Below, piece by piece: positions 8,376-17,132 of a stretch of DNA of 64,000 nt. The DNA lies in the NCBI GenBank assembly GCA_003202005.1, contig QJJF01000012.1:62001-126000 (forward strand), read 5' to 3'. Below the pieces are notes generated by a model, which was given only the letters and a program-made list of their open reading frames with translations, was not told where the DNA came from and made no database searches. A program made the position numbers and the translations under genes. Positions within the stretch are counted from its first letter, which is position 1. Each line of letters starts with the position of its first letter. This DNA comes from Williamsia faeni (GTDB taxonomy: Bacteria > Actinomycetota > Actinomycetes > Mycobacteriales > Mycobacteriaceae).

Positions 8376-9560
8376 ATGAGCGCCGAACCCCAGTCATTGC
8401 CGGCCACCGCGGCGTCGAAGGTCGAGTTCATCAGCCTCACGCACCTCAATCCGTCGACCGAGCTGAACCCGGTTCCCGCCCGCGGAATCGACCTCCCGTT
8501 CTTCCGCCGCTACGTGCGGGCCCTGGAGGACGGCGGCTTCGACCTCACCCTGCTGCCCTACGGCTCCAACACCGCGGACTCGTTTGTCCTCGCCTCCGCG
8601 GTCGGACAGCTCAGCGACACCATCAAACCGATTGTGGCCCTGCGTCCCAACACCGTCTTCCCGACCGTTGCCGCCCAGCAGCTGGCCACACTGGATCAGC
8701 TGACCGAAGGCCGTGCCGTAGTCCACCTGATCTCCGGTGGCAACGACGCCGAGCAGGCCCGCCAGGGTGACTACCTCACCAAGGAGGAGCGCTACACCCG
8801 CACCGACGAGTTCGTGGACATCCTGAAGAAGTCGTGGTCCGAGACAAAACCGTTCTCCCACAGTGGGACCCACTACAAATTCGACAACTTCGGTCCCGGA
8901 TTCGCCCCCTATGGCGCGAACATCCCGATCTCCATCGGCGGCCAGAGCGATGCCGCATTCGAAATCGGTGGCCGCAAGGGTGATATCTTCAGCTTCTGGG
9001 GAGAACCATTGGCGGACATCAAGAGTCAGATCGAGCGGGTCCACCAGATCGCCGCCGAGTCGGGGCGTACCGACAAGCCGCGGATCTGGGTCACGTTCCG
9101 TCCCATCATCGATCGCACCGACGAGCTCGCCTGGGCCAAGGCCTACGACTACGTCGAGCGCATCGAGGCCAACTTTGCCTCGAACCCGGTGTACAAGGCC
9201 TTCGGGGCGCAGACACCGCAGAACGTGGGATCGCAACGCGCGCTTGACTTCGCCAACCGCAAGGACATCTACGACCGGGCCCTGTGGACCCGGACGGCAG
9301 CAGCGGTCAATGGCGCCGGCGCATCCACCGCGTTGGTCGGCAGCGCGGAGACCGTGGCCGCAGCCATCCTCGACTACATCGACCTTGGCGCCGACCTGGT
9401 CTCGATCCGCGGCTACGACACCCTCAACGACGCCATCGACTACGGCCGTTACGTGGTCCCGCTCGTCCGGCAGGAACTCGCGCACCGGGAAGCGACCGGA
9501 CGTCGTGGCTCGCTGCAGGCCGACCACCTCGGCGCATTCGCGACGGCGGCGCAGGCATGA
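8376..9560 (+). CDS. LLM-class flavin-dependent monooxygenase, SsuD-like
   Basis: FMNH2-dependent TIM-barrel oxygenase of 394 aa. It has the luciferase-like pattern of alkanesulfonate monooxygenases: VALRPNTVFPTVAAQQLATLD, then a HLISGGNDAEQARQGDYL stretch (about residues 112-130) and the ERYTRTDEFVDIL helix. This HLISGG-D-E-Q region matches the SsuD family, which cleaves C-S bonds of sulfonates using reduced flavin. No flavin reductase is encoded in the window, so FMNH2 must come from elsewhere. First gene of an operon continuing to 22641, and its stop overlaps the next ATG. Exact substrate unknown. Confidence 0.8.
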   Translation: MSAEPQSLPATAASKVEFISLTHLNPSTELNPVPARGIDLPFFRRYVRALEDGGFDLTLLPYGSNTADSFVLASAVGQLSDTIKPIVALRPNTVFPTVAAQQLATLDQLTEGRAVVHLISGGNDAEQARQGDYLTKEERYTRTDEFVDILKKSWSETKPFSHSGTHYKFDNFGPGFAPYGANIPISIGGQSDAAFEIGGRKGDIFSFWGEPLADIKSQIERVHQIAAESGRTDKPRIWVTFRPIIDRTDELAWAKAYDYVERIEANFASNPVYKAFGAQTPQNVGSQRALDFANRKDIYDRALWTRTAAAVNGAGASTALVGSAETVAAAILDYIDLGADLVSIRGYDTLNDAIDYGRYVVPLVRQELAHREATGRRGSLQADHLGAFATAAQA

Positions 9561-10729
9561 CCACCGTTTCGGTCAGCCCGATCACGCTGACGGTGCCCGA
9601 CGTGTCACCGGCCGGGCTGAAGGCACTGACAGCTGAAGTCGCGGCCACCGCAGAACAATACGATCGCAGCGGCGACATCCCCGTCGCCGGACTGGAAGCC
9701 GCCCACCGCGGCGGCTACCTCACCGCGTCCGTCGCCGCCCGTTTCGGCGGACCCGAATTGGGCCCGTTCGAGATCGTGAAAATCCTTGTCGCCCTGGGCG
9801 AAGGTGATCCGTCGGTGGCCCTCATCGCCGCCAACAACCTGGCCCTGCACCAGATGCAGGCGGCCACCAACTCCTGGCCCGCCGACATCTACGCCGACCT
9901 GCTGCATCGCTCGGCGCAGGGACCCGCTCCGGTCAACGTGATCCGGGCCGAGCCCGAACTGGGTGCCCCCGCCCGCGGCGGTCTTCCGAAAACCACTTTG
10001 AGCCGCACCGATTCCGGGTGGGTCCTCAACGGACGCAAGACCTTCGCCACCGGCGGCACCGCGCTGGCGTACCACCTGGTGTGGGCCGTTACCGACGAAG
10101 CCGAGCCCCGGGTCGGGCACGTGATCGTGCCCGCCGAGGCGAAGGGGATCACCTGGCACGAAACCTGGGATCATCTGGGTCTGCGGGCATCCAACACTCA
10201 TGACGTCAGCTATTCCGATGTCGAGGTGCGGGCCGAGAACTTCCAGGAGATCCCGAAGACCGACGGCGTCTACCGCGATCCCGCGTCGGCCACCGGTCCC
10301 ACGGGTTTCGGCCACCCCGCGCTGTACGTCGGAGTTGCGCGGGCGGCCCGTTCGGCATTCGCCACCTACGCCCGGGAGCGCGTGCCGACCGCGCTGGGTC
10401 GCCCGATTGCCGAGACCGAACGCATCCAGACCGTGGCCGGTGAGATCGAAGCCCAGATCGTGCAGGCCGAGACACTTCTCTACGGGACGTTGCTGCGCGT
10501 AGAAGCGGACGATCCCTCTGTAGCAGCGGGACTCTCGCTGGTGAAGGTCCAGATTGCCCGCTCGGTGATCGCCGCGGTCCAGACCGCCGTCGCGGCGCTC
10601 GGCAATGCCGCACTCACCCGCCACAACCCGCTCGAACGACACCTACGCGACGTGCTCTGTGTGCGCGTGCATCCACCCCAGGAAGACACCGCCCTGCTGG
10701 CGGCCGGGCGCGCAGTTCTGCGCACCTGA
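9557..10729 (+). CDS. Acyl-CoA dehydrogenase-fold flavin monooxygenase (DszC/SfnB-like)
   Basis: Flavoprotein of 390 aa, ATG overlapping the upstream stop. The acyl-CoA dehydrogenase layout is visible: helical N-domain with LGEGDPSVALIAANNLALHQM (about residues 77-97), beta domain with SGWVLNGRKTFATGGTALAYHLVWA (about 153-178), C-terminal four-helix bundle. The usual catalytic Glu region of true dehydrogenases is not recognisable. Next to an SsuD-like oxygenase this points to the DszC/SfnB group of reduced-flavin sulfur/nitrogen oxygenases. It may oxidise a thioether or sulfoxide before C-S cleavage (inference). Confidence 0.7.
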   Translation: MTTVSVSPITLTVPDVSPAGLKALTAEVAATAEQYDRSGDIPVAGLEAAHRGGYLTASVAARFGGPELGPFEIVKILVALGEGDPSVALIAANNLALHQMQAATNSWPADIYADLLHRSAQGPAPVNVIRAEPELGAPARGGLPKTTLSRTDSGWVLNGRKTFATGGTALAYHLVWAVTDEAEPRVGHVIVPAEAKGITWHETWDHLGLRASNTHDVSYSDVEVRAENFQEIPKTDGVYRDPASATGPTGFGHPALYVGVARAARSAFATYARERVPTALGRPIAETERIQTVAGEIEAQIVQAETLLYGTLLRVEADDPSVAAGLSLVKVQIARSVIAAVQTAVAALGNAALTRHNPLERHLRDVLCVRVHPPQEDTALLAAGRAVLRT

Positions 10730-10777
10730 CTCCAGCCCCTACCCAACAATTCGAAAACCCTGAAGGAAAAACACGAA

Positions 10778-12463
10778 ATGCGTCAACACACACGCCCGAG
10801 ATCCGGCCGATGGAAGGTTGCCGGCGCACTTGCGCTGATGTCAGCCCTGGTCGCCACCGCTTGTAGCTCGGGCAGCTCGGACGCCGACTCCGGGCCCTCC
10901 GGCGAAGGCCAAGATCCGGTTCGCGGCGGGACGCTCGACATTGCATACTTCCCCGACAACCCGACCTTCAGTTGTGTTGACCCGTTCCAGACGTACTGGA
11001 TCGAACACCGTTCGGTGATCCGCAACATCGCCGATTCGCTGACCGACCAGAACCCGGACACCGGCGAGATCGTGCCGTGGCTCGCCACCAAGTGGGACAT
11101 CAGCTCTGACGGACTCGACTACACCTTCACTCTCCGTGACGGGGTGACGTTCTCCGACGGCGCACCTCTCGACGCGGCGGCCGTCAAGACCAACTTCGAC
11201 GCGTTTGTCGCCCTGGCCAAGTCGAGCAGCGGCACTGCTTTCGGTGCGAGCTACATTCTGGGTCTCGAATCGACCACCGTGGTCGATCCGCAGACGGTGA
11301 CGTTCCACTTCACCCAGCCGAACTCGTCGTTCCTGCAGGCGACTTCGACCACGAACCTGGCCCTGGTGTCCCCCGCGTCGTTCCAGAAAACGCCGGAAGA
11401 ACGCTGCCTCGGCAATTTCGCCGGCTCCGGCCTGTTCATCCTCGACAACTACACCCCCGGCCAGAGCCTCTCACTGAGTCGCCGAACCGGATACAACTGG
11501 GGCTCAAGTCTTTCCAAGAACACCGGCGAGGCCTACCTCGACGCCGTCAAGTACACGTACGTCGCCGAAGACAGTGTCCGCACCGGCAACCTGGTCAGCG
11601 GCGCCGTCGACATCGCGTGGCCACGCAACCCGCTCACGGTCGAAGACCAGCAGCTGATCAAGAGTTCGGGCGGATACATCGAGGCCCGGTCGCTGCCCGG
11701 TGTGTCGAACACACTGTTCCCGAACGTCACGGCCGGTAAACCGTTGTCCGACCCGAAGGTTCGCCAGGCGCTGTACCAGGCCACCGACCTCGCGACGAAC
11801 GCGGCCACGGTCTTCGGACCCGACTACCCGGTTGTCGAAGGCGCCTTCAACAACACCACACCGTATTTCGCGTCGCAGGCCGACAAGCTGGGCTTCGATC
11901 CCGACGCTGCCGGTCAAGCGCTCGACGCCGCCGGCTGGACCCTGGCCCCCGGTAGCCAATACCGCACCAAGGACGGCAAGCAGCTGACGCTGACCTTGCC
12001 GGTCGTCGGCCAGTTCGCCGCCGGGAACGAGCTCCTGCAAGATCAGTGGCGTCAGGTCGGCATCGACCTCGACCTGAAGGTGGTCACGCAGGCGGAAGCT
12101 GTCGGCATCTACAAGAGCGGTGACTACGACCTGGTCGGTACGTACTTCACCCGCGCCGATCCCGGTGCGCTGCAGTTCATCCTGGTAGAGGCACTCGCAA
12201 ATCAGAAAGCACTGGCGCACAACGCCACCACTCCTGAAGTTGCAGCGCAGATCCAGCAACTGTTCGTCCAGGCCACGCAGACCACCGACGCGGCCCAGAC
12301 CAAGCAGGCCTACGACGATCTGCAGGCCCTGCTGATCGACCAGGGTGTGACGTTCCCGCTGTTCGAACGGCAGCAGCTTGCCGGACTCAGCAACAAGGTC
12401 AATGGTTTCCGGTTCACGTCCGAGAGCTTCATGTCGCTCAACGACACCTGGATCCAGCCGTAA
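10778..12463 (+). CDS. Peptide-type ABC transporter substrate-binding lipoprotein (SBP_bac_5)
   Basis: Exported lipoprotein of 561 aa. The signal peptide ends in a lipobox SALVATAC (Cys at residue 29). The mature part has the family-5 pattern: GGTLDIAYFPDN, a RNIADSLTDQNPDTGEIVPWLATKWD segment (about 88-113), YTFTLRDGVTFSDGAPLDAAAVKTNFD (about 117-143) and a second lobe with QDQWRQVGIDLDLKVV. Family 5 binds peptides, nickel, glutathione and other small thiol or peptide-like ligands. Ribosome site AAGGAA at 10763-10768. It feeds the permeases DppB/DppC-type encoded next; ligand unknown. Confidence 0.85.
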   Translation: MRQHTRPRSGRWKVAGALALMSALVATACSSGSSDADSGPSGEGQDPVRGGTLDIAYFPDNPTFSCVDPFQTYWIEHRSVIRNIADSLTDQNPDTGEIVPWLATKWDISSDGLDYTFTLRDGVTFSDGAPLDAAAVKTNFDAFVALAKSSSGTAFGASYILGLESTTVVDPQTVTFHFTQPNSSFLQATSTTNLALVSPASFQKTPEERCLGNFAGSGLFILDNYTPGQSLSLSRRTGYNWGSSLSKNTGEAYLDAVKYTYVAEDSVRTGNLVSGAVDIAWPRNPLTVEDQQLIKSSGGYIEARSLPGVSNTLFPNVTAGKPLSDPKVRQALYQATDLATNAATVFGPDYPVVEGAFNNTTPYFASQADKLGFDPDAAGQALDAAGWTLAPGSQYRTKDGKQLTLTLPVVGQFAAGNELLQDQWRQVGIDLDLKVVTQAEAVGIYKSGDYDLVGTYFTRADPGALQFILVEALANQKALAHNATTPEVAAQIQQLFVQATQTTDAAQTKQAYDDLQALLIDQGVTFPLFERQQLAGLSNKVNGFRFTSESFMSLNDTWIQP

Positions 12464-12475
12464 CAACCCACGTTC

Positions 12476-12506
12476 GGTTGGCCCCGGCGCAGCGCCGGGG
12501 CCAACC
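12476..12506. other. Perfect 31-bp intercistronic palindrome
   Basis: Two 15-bp arms (12476-12490 and 12492-12506) are perfectly complementary around a single A, rich in G and C. It sits between the binding-protein stop and the first permease. No T-run follows, so an mRNA-stabilising or attenuating hairpin that keeps binding-protein expression above permease expression is more likely than a full terminator. Confidence 0.7.
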
Positions 12507-12528
12507 GGCACAGAAAGGAGCCACAGCC

Positions 12529-13485
12529 ATGCCGAGGTACATAGCAGGCCGGATCGCTCAGGCGGTTGTGGTGTTGTGGGCGGCATTCACCCTGACGTTC
12601 GTGATCCTCTACCTGCTTCCGAGCGATGCGGTCGGGATTCAGTTGGGGGCCGCCGGACTCGACCCGGATTCGATGTCACCGGCCGAATTGATTGCGGTCA
12701 AGTCCAAGTACGGCCTCGACAAGTCGATGCTCGATCAGTACTTCACGCTCTTGGGCGGTGCGGTGCACGGCGACTTCGGTTTGTCGATCTCCAAGCAGGC
12801 GCCTGTCTCGGACCTGATCGCGGACCGGATCGGCGGCACCCTGATTCTGAGCGTGCTCGCCGGGCTGCTCGCAATCATCGCGGGCACCACCCTCGCCTAC
12901 CTGGCCGCGTTTGTTCAGAACAAGCCGGTCCGGATGTTCCTGGATCGGCTGCCGGCCTTCGGAGTTGCGGTCCCCTCGTTCCTCATCGCGCTGATACTCA
13001 TCCAGGTCTTCGCATTCAATCTCGGCTGGCTACCGTCGATGGGTACCGGTGGGCCCAAATATCTGGTGCTGCCGGTCATCACGATGGCGATCCCCACCAC
13101 CGCAGCACTGGCACAGGTATTGACCCGCAGCTTCAACGAAACCCTCAGTGAGCAGTACATCGTCACTGCGCGCGCAAAAGGGTTGTCGCGGAGTGCGGTC
13201 CAGCTCAAACACGCGTTCCGCAATGCTGCACTTCCGGCGTTGACCATCCTCGGTCTGCTGGTCGGCGTGACCGTCACCAGCGCCATCGTCACCGAAACCG
13301 TCTACAACCGCAACGGGATCGGCAAGCTCGCCCAGGAAGCGGTCCTGGCACAGGACATTCCGGTGGTGCTGGCCATTGTCGTCTTGGCCGCTGCGGCATT
13401 TGTGCTCGTCAACCTGATCGTCGATCTGCTCTATCCGCTGCTCGATCCCCGGATCGCCCATACGACCAAGACAAAGGTGAGCTGA
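12529..13485 (+). CDS. ABC importer permease, DppB-type
   Basis: Integral membrane protein of 318 aa with about six helices. The N-terminal RIAQAVVVLWAAFTLTFVILYLLPSD is the family hallmark. The EAA-type loop is present as ARAKGLSRSAVQLKHAFRNAALP (about residues 220-242) before the last helices. It pairs with the DppC-type permease that starts 1 nt after its stop and takes substrate from the lipoprotein at 10778. The start ATG at 12529 is preceded by AAAGGAG at 12514-12520. Confidence 0.85.
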   Translation: MPRYIAGRIAQAVVVLWAAFTLTFVILYLLPSDAVGIQLGAAGLDPDSMSPAELIAVKSKYGLDKSMLDQYFTLLGGAVHGDFGLSISKQAPVSDLIADRIGGTLILSVLAGLLAIIAGTTLAYLAAFVQNKPVRMFLDRLPAFGVAVPSFLIALILIQVFAFNLGWLPSMGTGGPKYLVLPVITMAIPTTAALAQVLTRSFNETLSEQYIVTARAKGLSRSAVQLKHAFRNAALPALTILGLLVGVTVTSAIVTETVYNRNGIGKLAQEAVLAQDIPVVLAIVVLAAAAFVLVNLIVDLLYPLLDPRIAHTTKTKVS

Positions 13486-13486
13486 C

Positions 13487-14452
13487 ATGACCGAGAAGTT
13501 GAAGGATCGTATCGACTTCAGTAGCTCGAGTGTCGGGGCGCTGGGCATCGACCTCCCAGTGGAGCGACCGGTCGGGCGCGAAGACCATTCTCTGACACCG
13601 CCGAGTCCCACCGCGCCCGGTGGTCGTTGGGGTCCGCTGCGGAACACCGTCGCCAAAGCGGTGCGGCGACCGCTGTTCATGATCACCCTGGCATTCATCG
13701 TCTTCGTCGGTGTGTCGGCATTCTTCCCGTCGTGGTTCTCGTCGTACGACCCGTACAAGACGGCGCCGGCGGACCGGCTGGAGGCGCCGAGTTCCACGCA
13801 CCTCTTCGGGACCGACGAGATGGGCCGCGACCTGTGGACCCGAACCCTCTACGGATCCACGCTGACCATTCAGGCCGCCCTCATCGCACTGTCCATCGCG
13901 ATCGTCGCCGGGTTGACCCTGGGCGTGGTGTCCGGGTTCTTCGCCGGCATCACGGACTCGGTCATCATGCGATTCGTCGATGTACTGCTGGCGATTCCGG
14001 GTCTGTTGCTGGCGCTGGCCATCGTCACCGCCCTCGGATTCGGCACCGTTCCCGTCGCGATCGCGGTGGGTATCGGGATCGTGCCCGGCTTCGCGCGGAC
14101 CACCCGTTCCGAGGTGCTGCGCGTGAAGACCCTGCCGTACATCGAGGCCGCCCGGGCCGGCGGAGCCTCCTGGTCTCGCGTTCTGATCCGCCACATCCTT
14201 CCCAACTCCTGGGGCCCGGTGGCCGTGCTGGCCGTGCTCGACTTCGGTGTCGCGATCATCTCCATCGCCGCGCTGAGCTTCCTCGGCTTCGGCGCCGCAC
14301 CGCCCAAAGCCGAATGGGGAACGCTCGTGTCGAGCGGACGTAATTTCCTGGTCACCGCACCGTGGGTGTCGTTGATGCCCGGTCTGTTCATCGCGGCCAC
14401 CGTTCTCTCGCTCAACCACATCGCCAAAACCTTTCAGGAACTCGAACGATGA
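13487..14452 (+). CDS. ABC importer permease, DppC-type
   Basis: Permease of 321 aa. A long basic/polar N-terminus (about 60 residues) leads to a first helix MITLAFIVFVGVSAFFP. The DppC signature HLFGTDEMGRDLWTRTLYGS follows (about residues 104-123), with the EAA loop ARAGGASWSRVLIRHILPNSWGP (about 222-244). Forms the transmembrane heterodimer with the preceding gene. Stop overlaps the ATP-binding gene's ATG by 4 nt. Confidence 0.85.
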   Translation: MTEKLKDRIDFSSSSVGALGIDLPVERPVGREDHSLTPPSPTAPGGRWGPLRNTVAKAVRRPLFMITLAFIVFVGVSAFFPSWFSSYDPYKTAPADRLEAPSSTHLFGTDEMGRDLWTRTLYGSTLTIQAALIALSIAIVAGLTLGVVSGFFAGITDSVIMRFVDVLLAIPGLLLALAIVTALGFGTVPVAIAVGIGIVPGFARTTRSEVLRVKTLPYIEAARAGGASWSRVLIRHILPNSWGPVAVLAVLDFGVAIISIAALSFLGFGAAPPKAEWGTLVSSGRNFLVTAPWVSLMPGLFIAATVLSLNHIAKTFQELER

Positions 14453-16143
14453 CCACCAACCTCTCGAAAGCCGCACCGGCCCAGGCGCAGAACTCTTCGC
14501 CGGTGGCCCCGCTGGTCGACATCAGCGGGCTGAACATCGGCTATCAGCGCAACCGGAAGATCGTGCCCGCGGTCCACGACCTGGACCTGCAGGTCCATCC
14601 CGGCGAAGTGGTCGCGGTGGTCGGCGAATCAGGATCGGGCAAGACCACGACCGCCAACGCGATCATCGGCCTGCTCCCGGCGAACGGACGCCTCACGTCG
14701 GGATCGATCAAGATCGCCGACACCGAGATCGCCGGAGCCAAGGAGAAAGTCGTACGGAGCCTGCGGGGTTCGGTGGTCGGACTCATTCCGCAGGACCCGA
14801 TGGTCGGCCTCAACCCCACCCAACGGATCGGGGTGCAGGTCGCCGAAGCGGTGAAACTTCGTGGCGTGAAAGGCCCGCAGATCGGCGACGAGGTCGCCGA
14901 CGCACTTACAAAGGCCGGACTCGAGGACCCGCAACTGCTCGCCAAGCGCTACCCGCACGAGCTGTCCGGTGGGCAACGCCAACGAGTGCTGATTGCCATC
15001 GCCCTGGCCGGCAAACCCGATCTGATCATCGCCGACGAACCGACCAGCGCCCTGGACGTCACCGTGCAGGCCCGCATCCTCGATCACCTCGAATCACTCG
15101 TCCGGGACACCGGGATCGCACTGCTGATCATCACCCATGACCTCGCTGTCGCCGCCGACCGCGCCGACCGCGTGGTTGTGATGCAGCACGGGCGAATCGT
15201 CGAACAGGGCTCGCCTGCAAGGATTCTGGTGGATCCCGCCGACAGCTACACCCGCCGGCTGATCTGCGCCGCACCCGCGTTGGCGCAGGGCGGCATCATC
15301 AAACCGCGCTTCGTGGTCGCCGACGAGCAGGTCGAGGTGAGCAATCCGATCATCGAACTCACCTCCGTCGTCAAGAAGTTCCAGATCAGCCGCACCGAAA
15401 CATTCACCGCACTCGACGACATCTCGGTGCGGGTCGCGCCGGGTCGCACCCACGCACTCGTCGGCGAATCCGGTTCGGGAAAGACCACCACCCTGCGAGT
15501 GGCGATGGGACTCGAGAAACCGACGACGGGCCGAGTGCTGTTCGAGGGCACCGACATCACCGACCTCTCCTGGCGCGAACTCCGACCGCTGCGCCGCCGG
15601 TTCCAACTGGTCCACCAGGATCCTTTCGCATCGCTCGACCCACGATTCACGGTGCGCGACAGCATCATCGAGCCACTGGTGTCCTTCCGGATCGGTGACC
15701 GAACCAGCCGCCTGCAGCGGGCAGCGGAACTACTGGATCAGGTCGGTCTGCCGCAGAATCATCTCGACCGACTGCCGGTCGAACTGTCGGGTGGACAGCG
15801 CCAGCGCGTGGCGATCGCCCGCTCGCTGGTCCTCGAACCCGAGGTCATCCTGCTCGACGAACCCGTGTCCGCGCTGGACGTCTCAGTCCAGGAACAGATC
15901 CTCGAGTTGCTGACCGAACTCCAGGAGCGCCTGGGCCTGACTTACCTGTTCATCTCCCATGACCTGGCCGTGGTCGCGCAGATTGCACACACGGTGTCGG
16001 TCTTCGAGAAGGGAAAGATCGTCGAATCCGGTTCGGTGGCAAAGGTCTTTCAGAATCCGTCCGACCCGTACACCCAGCGGCTCCTCGATGCGATTCCGGG
16101 TAAGCGCGCAGCCGGGCGCGTCGTCGCACCGATCGCCCGGTGA
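14449..16143 (+). CDS. Fused double ATP-binding subunit of peptide-type ABC importer (DppD-DppF fusion)
   Basis: Protein of 564 aa with two complete nucleotide-binding domains in one chain. Domain 1 has Walker [10 protein letters not shown] (about residue 60), signature [15 protein letters not shown] (about 175) and Walker [13 protein letters not shown]. Domain 2 has Walker [10 protein letters not shown] (about 340), [15 protein letters not shown] (about 447) and [13 protein letters not shown]. This matches DppD/OppD fused to DppF/OppF, common in actinobacteria. It energises the permease pair upstream. The next gene's GTG overlaps its stop. Confidence 0.88.
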   Translation: MTTNLSKAAPAQAQNSSPVAPLVDISGLNIGYQRNRKIVPAVHDLDLQVHPGEVVAVVGESGSGKTTTANAIIGLLPANGRLTSGSIKIADTEIAGAKEKVVRSLRGSVVGLIPQDPMVGLNPTQRIGVQVAEAVKLRGVKGPQIGDEVADALTKAGLEDPQLLAKRYPHELSGGQRQRVLIAIALAGKPDLIIADEPTSALDVTVQARILDHLESLVRDTGIALLIITHDLAVAADRADRVVVMQHGRIVEQGSPARILVDPADSYTRRLICAAPALAQGGIIKPRFVVADEQVEVSNPIIELTSVVKKFQISRTETFTALDDISVRVAPGRTHALVGESGSGKTTTLRVAMGLEKPTTGRVLFEGTDITDLSWRELRPLRRRFQLVHQDPFASLDPRFTVRDSIIEPLVSFRIGDRTSRLQRAAELLDQVGLPQNHLDRLPVELSGGQRQRVAIARSLVLEPEVILLDEPVSALDVSVQEQILELLTELQERLGLTYLFISHDLAVVAQIAHTVSVFEKGKIVESGSVAKVFQNPSDPYTQRLLDAIPGKRAAGRVVAPIAR

Positions 16144-17132
16144 ACGCGGTCGATACGGGTTCTGCACGCGAATACCTCGAAGGTGGCGCGGGAACGGTGC
16201 CCGCGGACAATCAACAGCAGTGGCGGCGTTATGCGATCTATCCGCGCCCACTCGCCGGTGTCAGTTCCGTCGACCTATCGATGGACATATTCGGTCACCG
16301 AATCGACTTGCCGGTGCACGCCGCAGCATCGGCCGCGCATGGCCTGTGGCACCCGCACGGTGAAGTCGAGACCGCGCGTGGGGTCCGGGCGGTCGGTTCG
16401 ATACTCGCGCTGAGCCACGGATCCACCCGATCGCCCGCGCAGGTGGCGCCTCACAGCGGCCCCTACTTGCAACAGCTGTACCTGCCGCAGGAACGAGATG
16501 TCGCGCTGCCGTTCATCACTGAGGTGACCGGTCTCGGCGCGATCGGACTGATCCTGACCATCGACCAGATTCCCGTGCCGTTCGAGCAGCCCTTCCGGCT
16601 TGCCGGCCAAGCCGGAGCCGTTGTGCCGCACTGGCAGGCGTACCCACCGGGCACACTGCCCGCGTCATCGTTCAGCGCTGCCGACATCACCTGGCTGACC
16701 GGCCATTCCGAACTGCCGGTGATCGTCAAAGGCATCATGCACCCCGACGATGCCCGCGTCGCGCTCGACGCAGGGGCCGGAGCGATCGTGGTGTCGAACC
16801 ACGGTGGCCGCCAGTTCCCCGGTGCCGCAACACCTTCCGAGGTGCTCTCCTCGGTGGCCGCGGCGGTCAACGGTCGAGTGCCGGTCTACGTCGATTCCGG
16901 GATCTGCGGCGCGGATGACGTGGTCCGGGCGCTGTGTCTGGGCGCCGATGCGGTGTTCCTCGGTCGTCCGATCGTCCGGGCGTTGGCCGCTGGAGGAGCA
17001 AATGCCGTCACCACACTGCTGACCGAACTTCGCGACCAGGTGGCCTCACTGCTCGCCCTCGCGGGTGTCGGGAACCTCGCCGACTGCGGACCCGAAATGC
17101 TGCTGGCCAGATCCGGTGGGAGCGTCCAGTGA
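16140..17132 (+). CDS. Short FMN-dependent alpha-hydroxy-acid oxidase-family protein
   Basis: FMN-dependent family (lactate/glycolate oxidase, lactate 2-monooxygenase) of 330 aa, start GTG 16140. Visible landmarks are LALSHGSTRS, PYLQQLYLPQ, a VIVKGIMHPDDA strand with the FMN-contacting Lys (about residue 199), the catalytic SNHGGRQFPG loop (about 220) and VYVDSGICGADDVVRALCLGADAVFLGRP. The chain is shorter than the usual 350-400 aa, and the segment after strand 4 (ILTIDQIPVPFE) departs from the usual T-V-D-T-P pattern. It may act on a 2-hydroxy acid released from the imported compound (inference). Confidence 0.7.
   Translation: MNAVDTGSAREYLEGGAGTVPADNQQQWRRYAIYPRPLAGVSSVDLSMDIFGHRIDLPVHAAASAAHGLWHPHGEVETARGVRAVGSILALSHGSTRSPAQVAPHSGPYLQQLYLPQERDVALPFITEVTGLGAIGLILTIDQIPVPFEQPFRLAGQAGAVVPHWQAYPPGTLPASSFSAADITWLTGHSELPVIVKGIMHPDDARVALDAGAGAIVVSNHGGRQFPGAATPSEVLSSVAAAVNGRVPVYVDSGICGADDVVRALCLGADAVFLGRPIVRALAAGGANAVTTLLTELRDQVASLLALAGVGNLADCGPEMLLARSGGSVQ

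Noticed and set aside
13409-14476. Long antisense frame opposite the DppC-type permease (355 codons)
   Set aside because: Low-complexity Gly/Asp/Arg/Glu/His composition typical of shadow frames in GC-rich genes; no domain or ribosome site.
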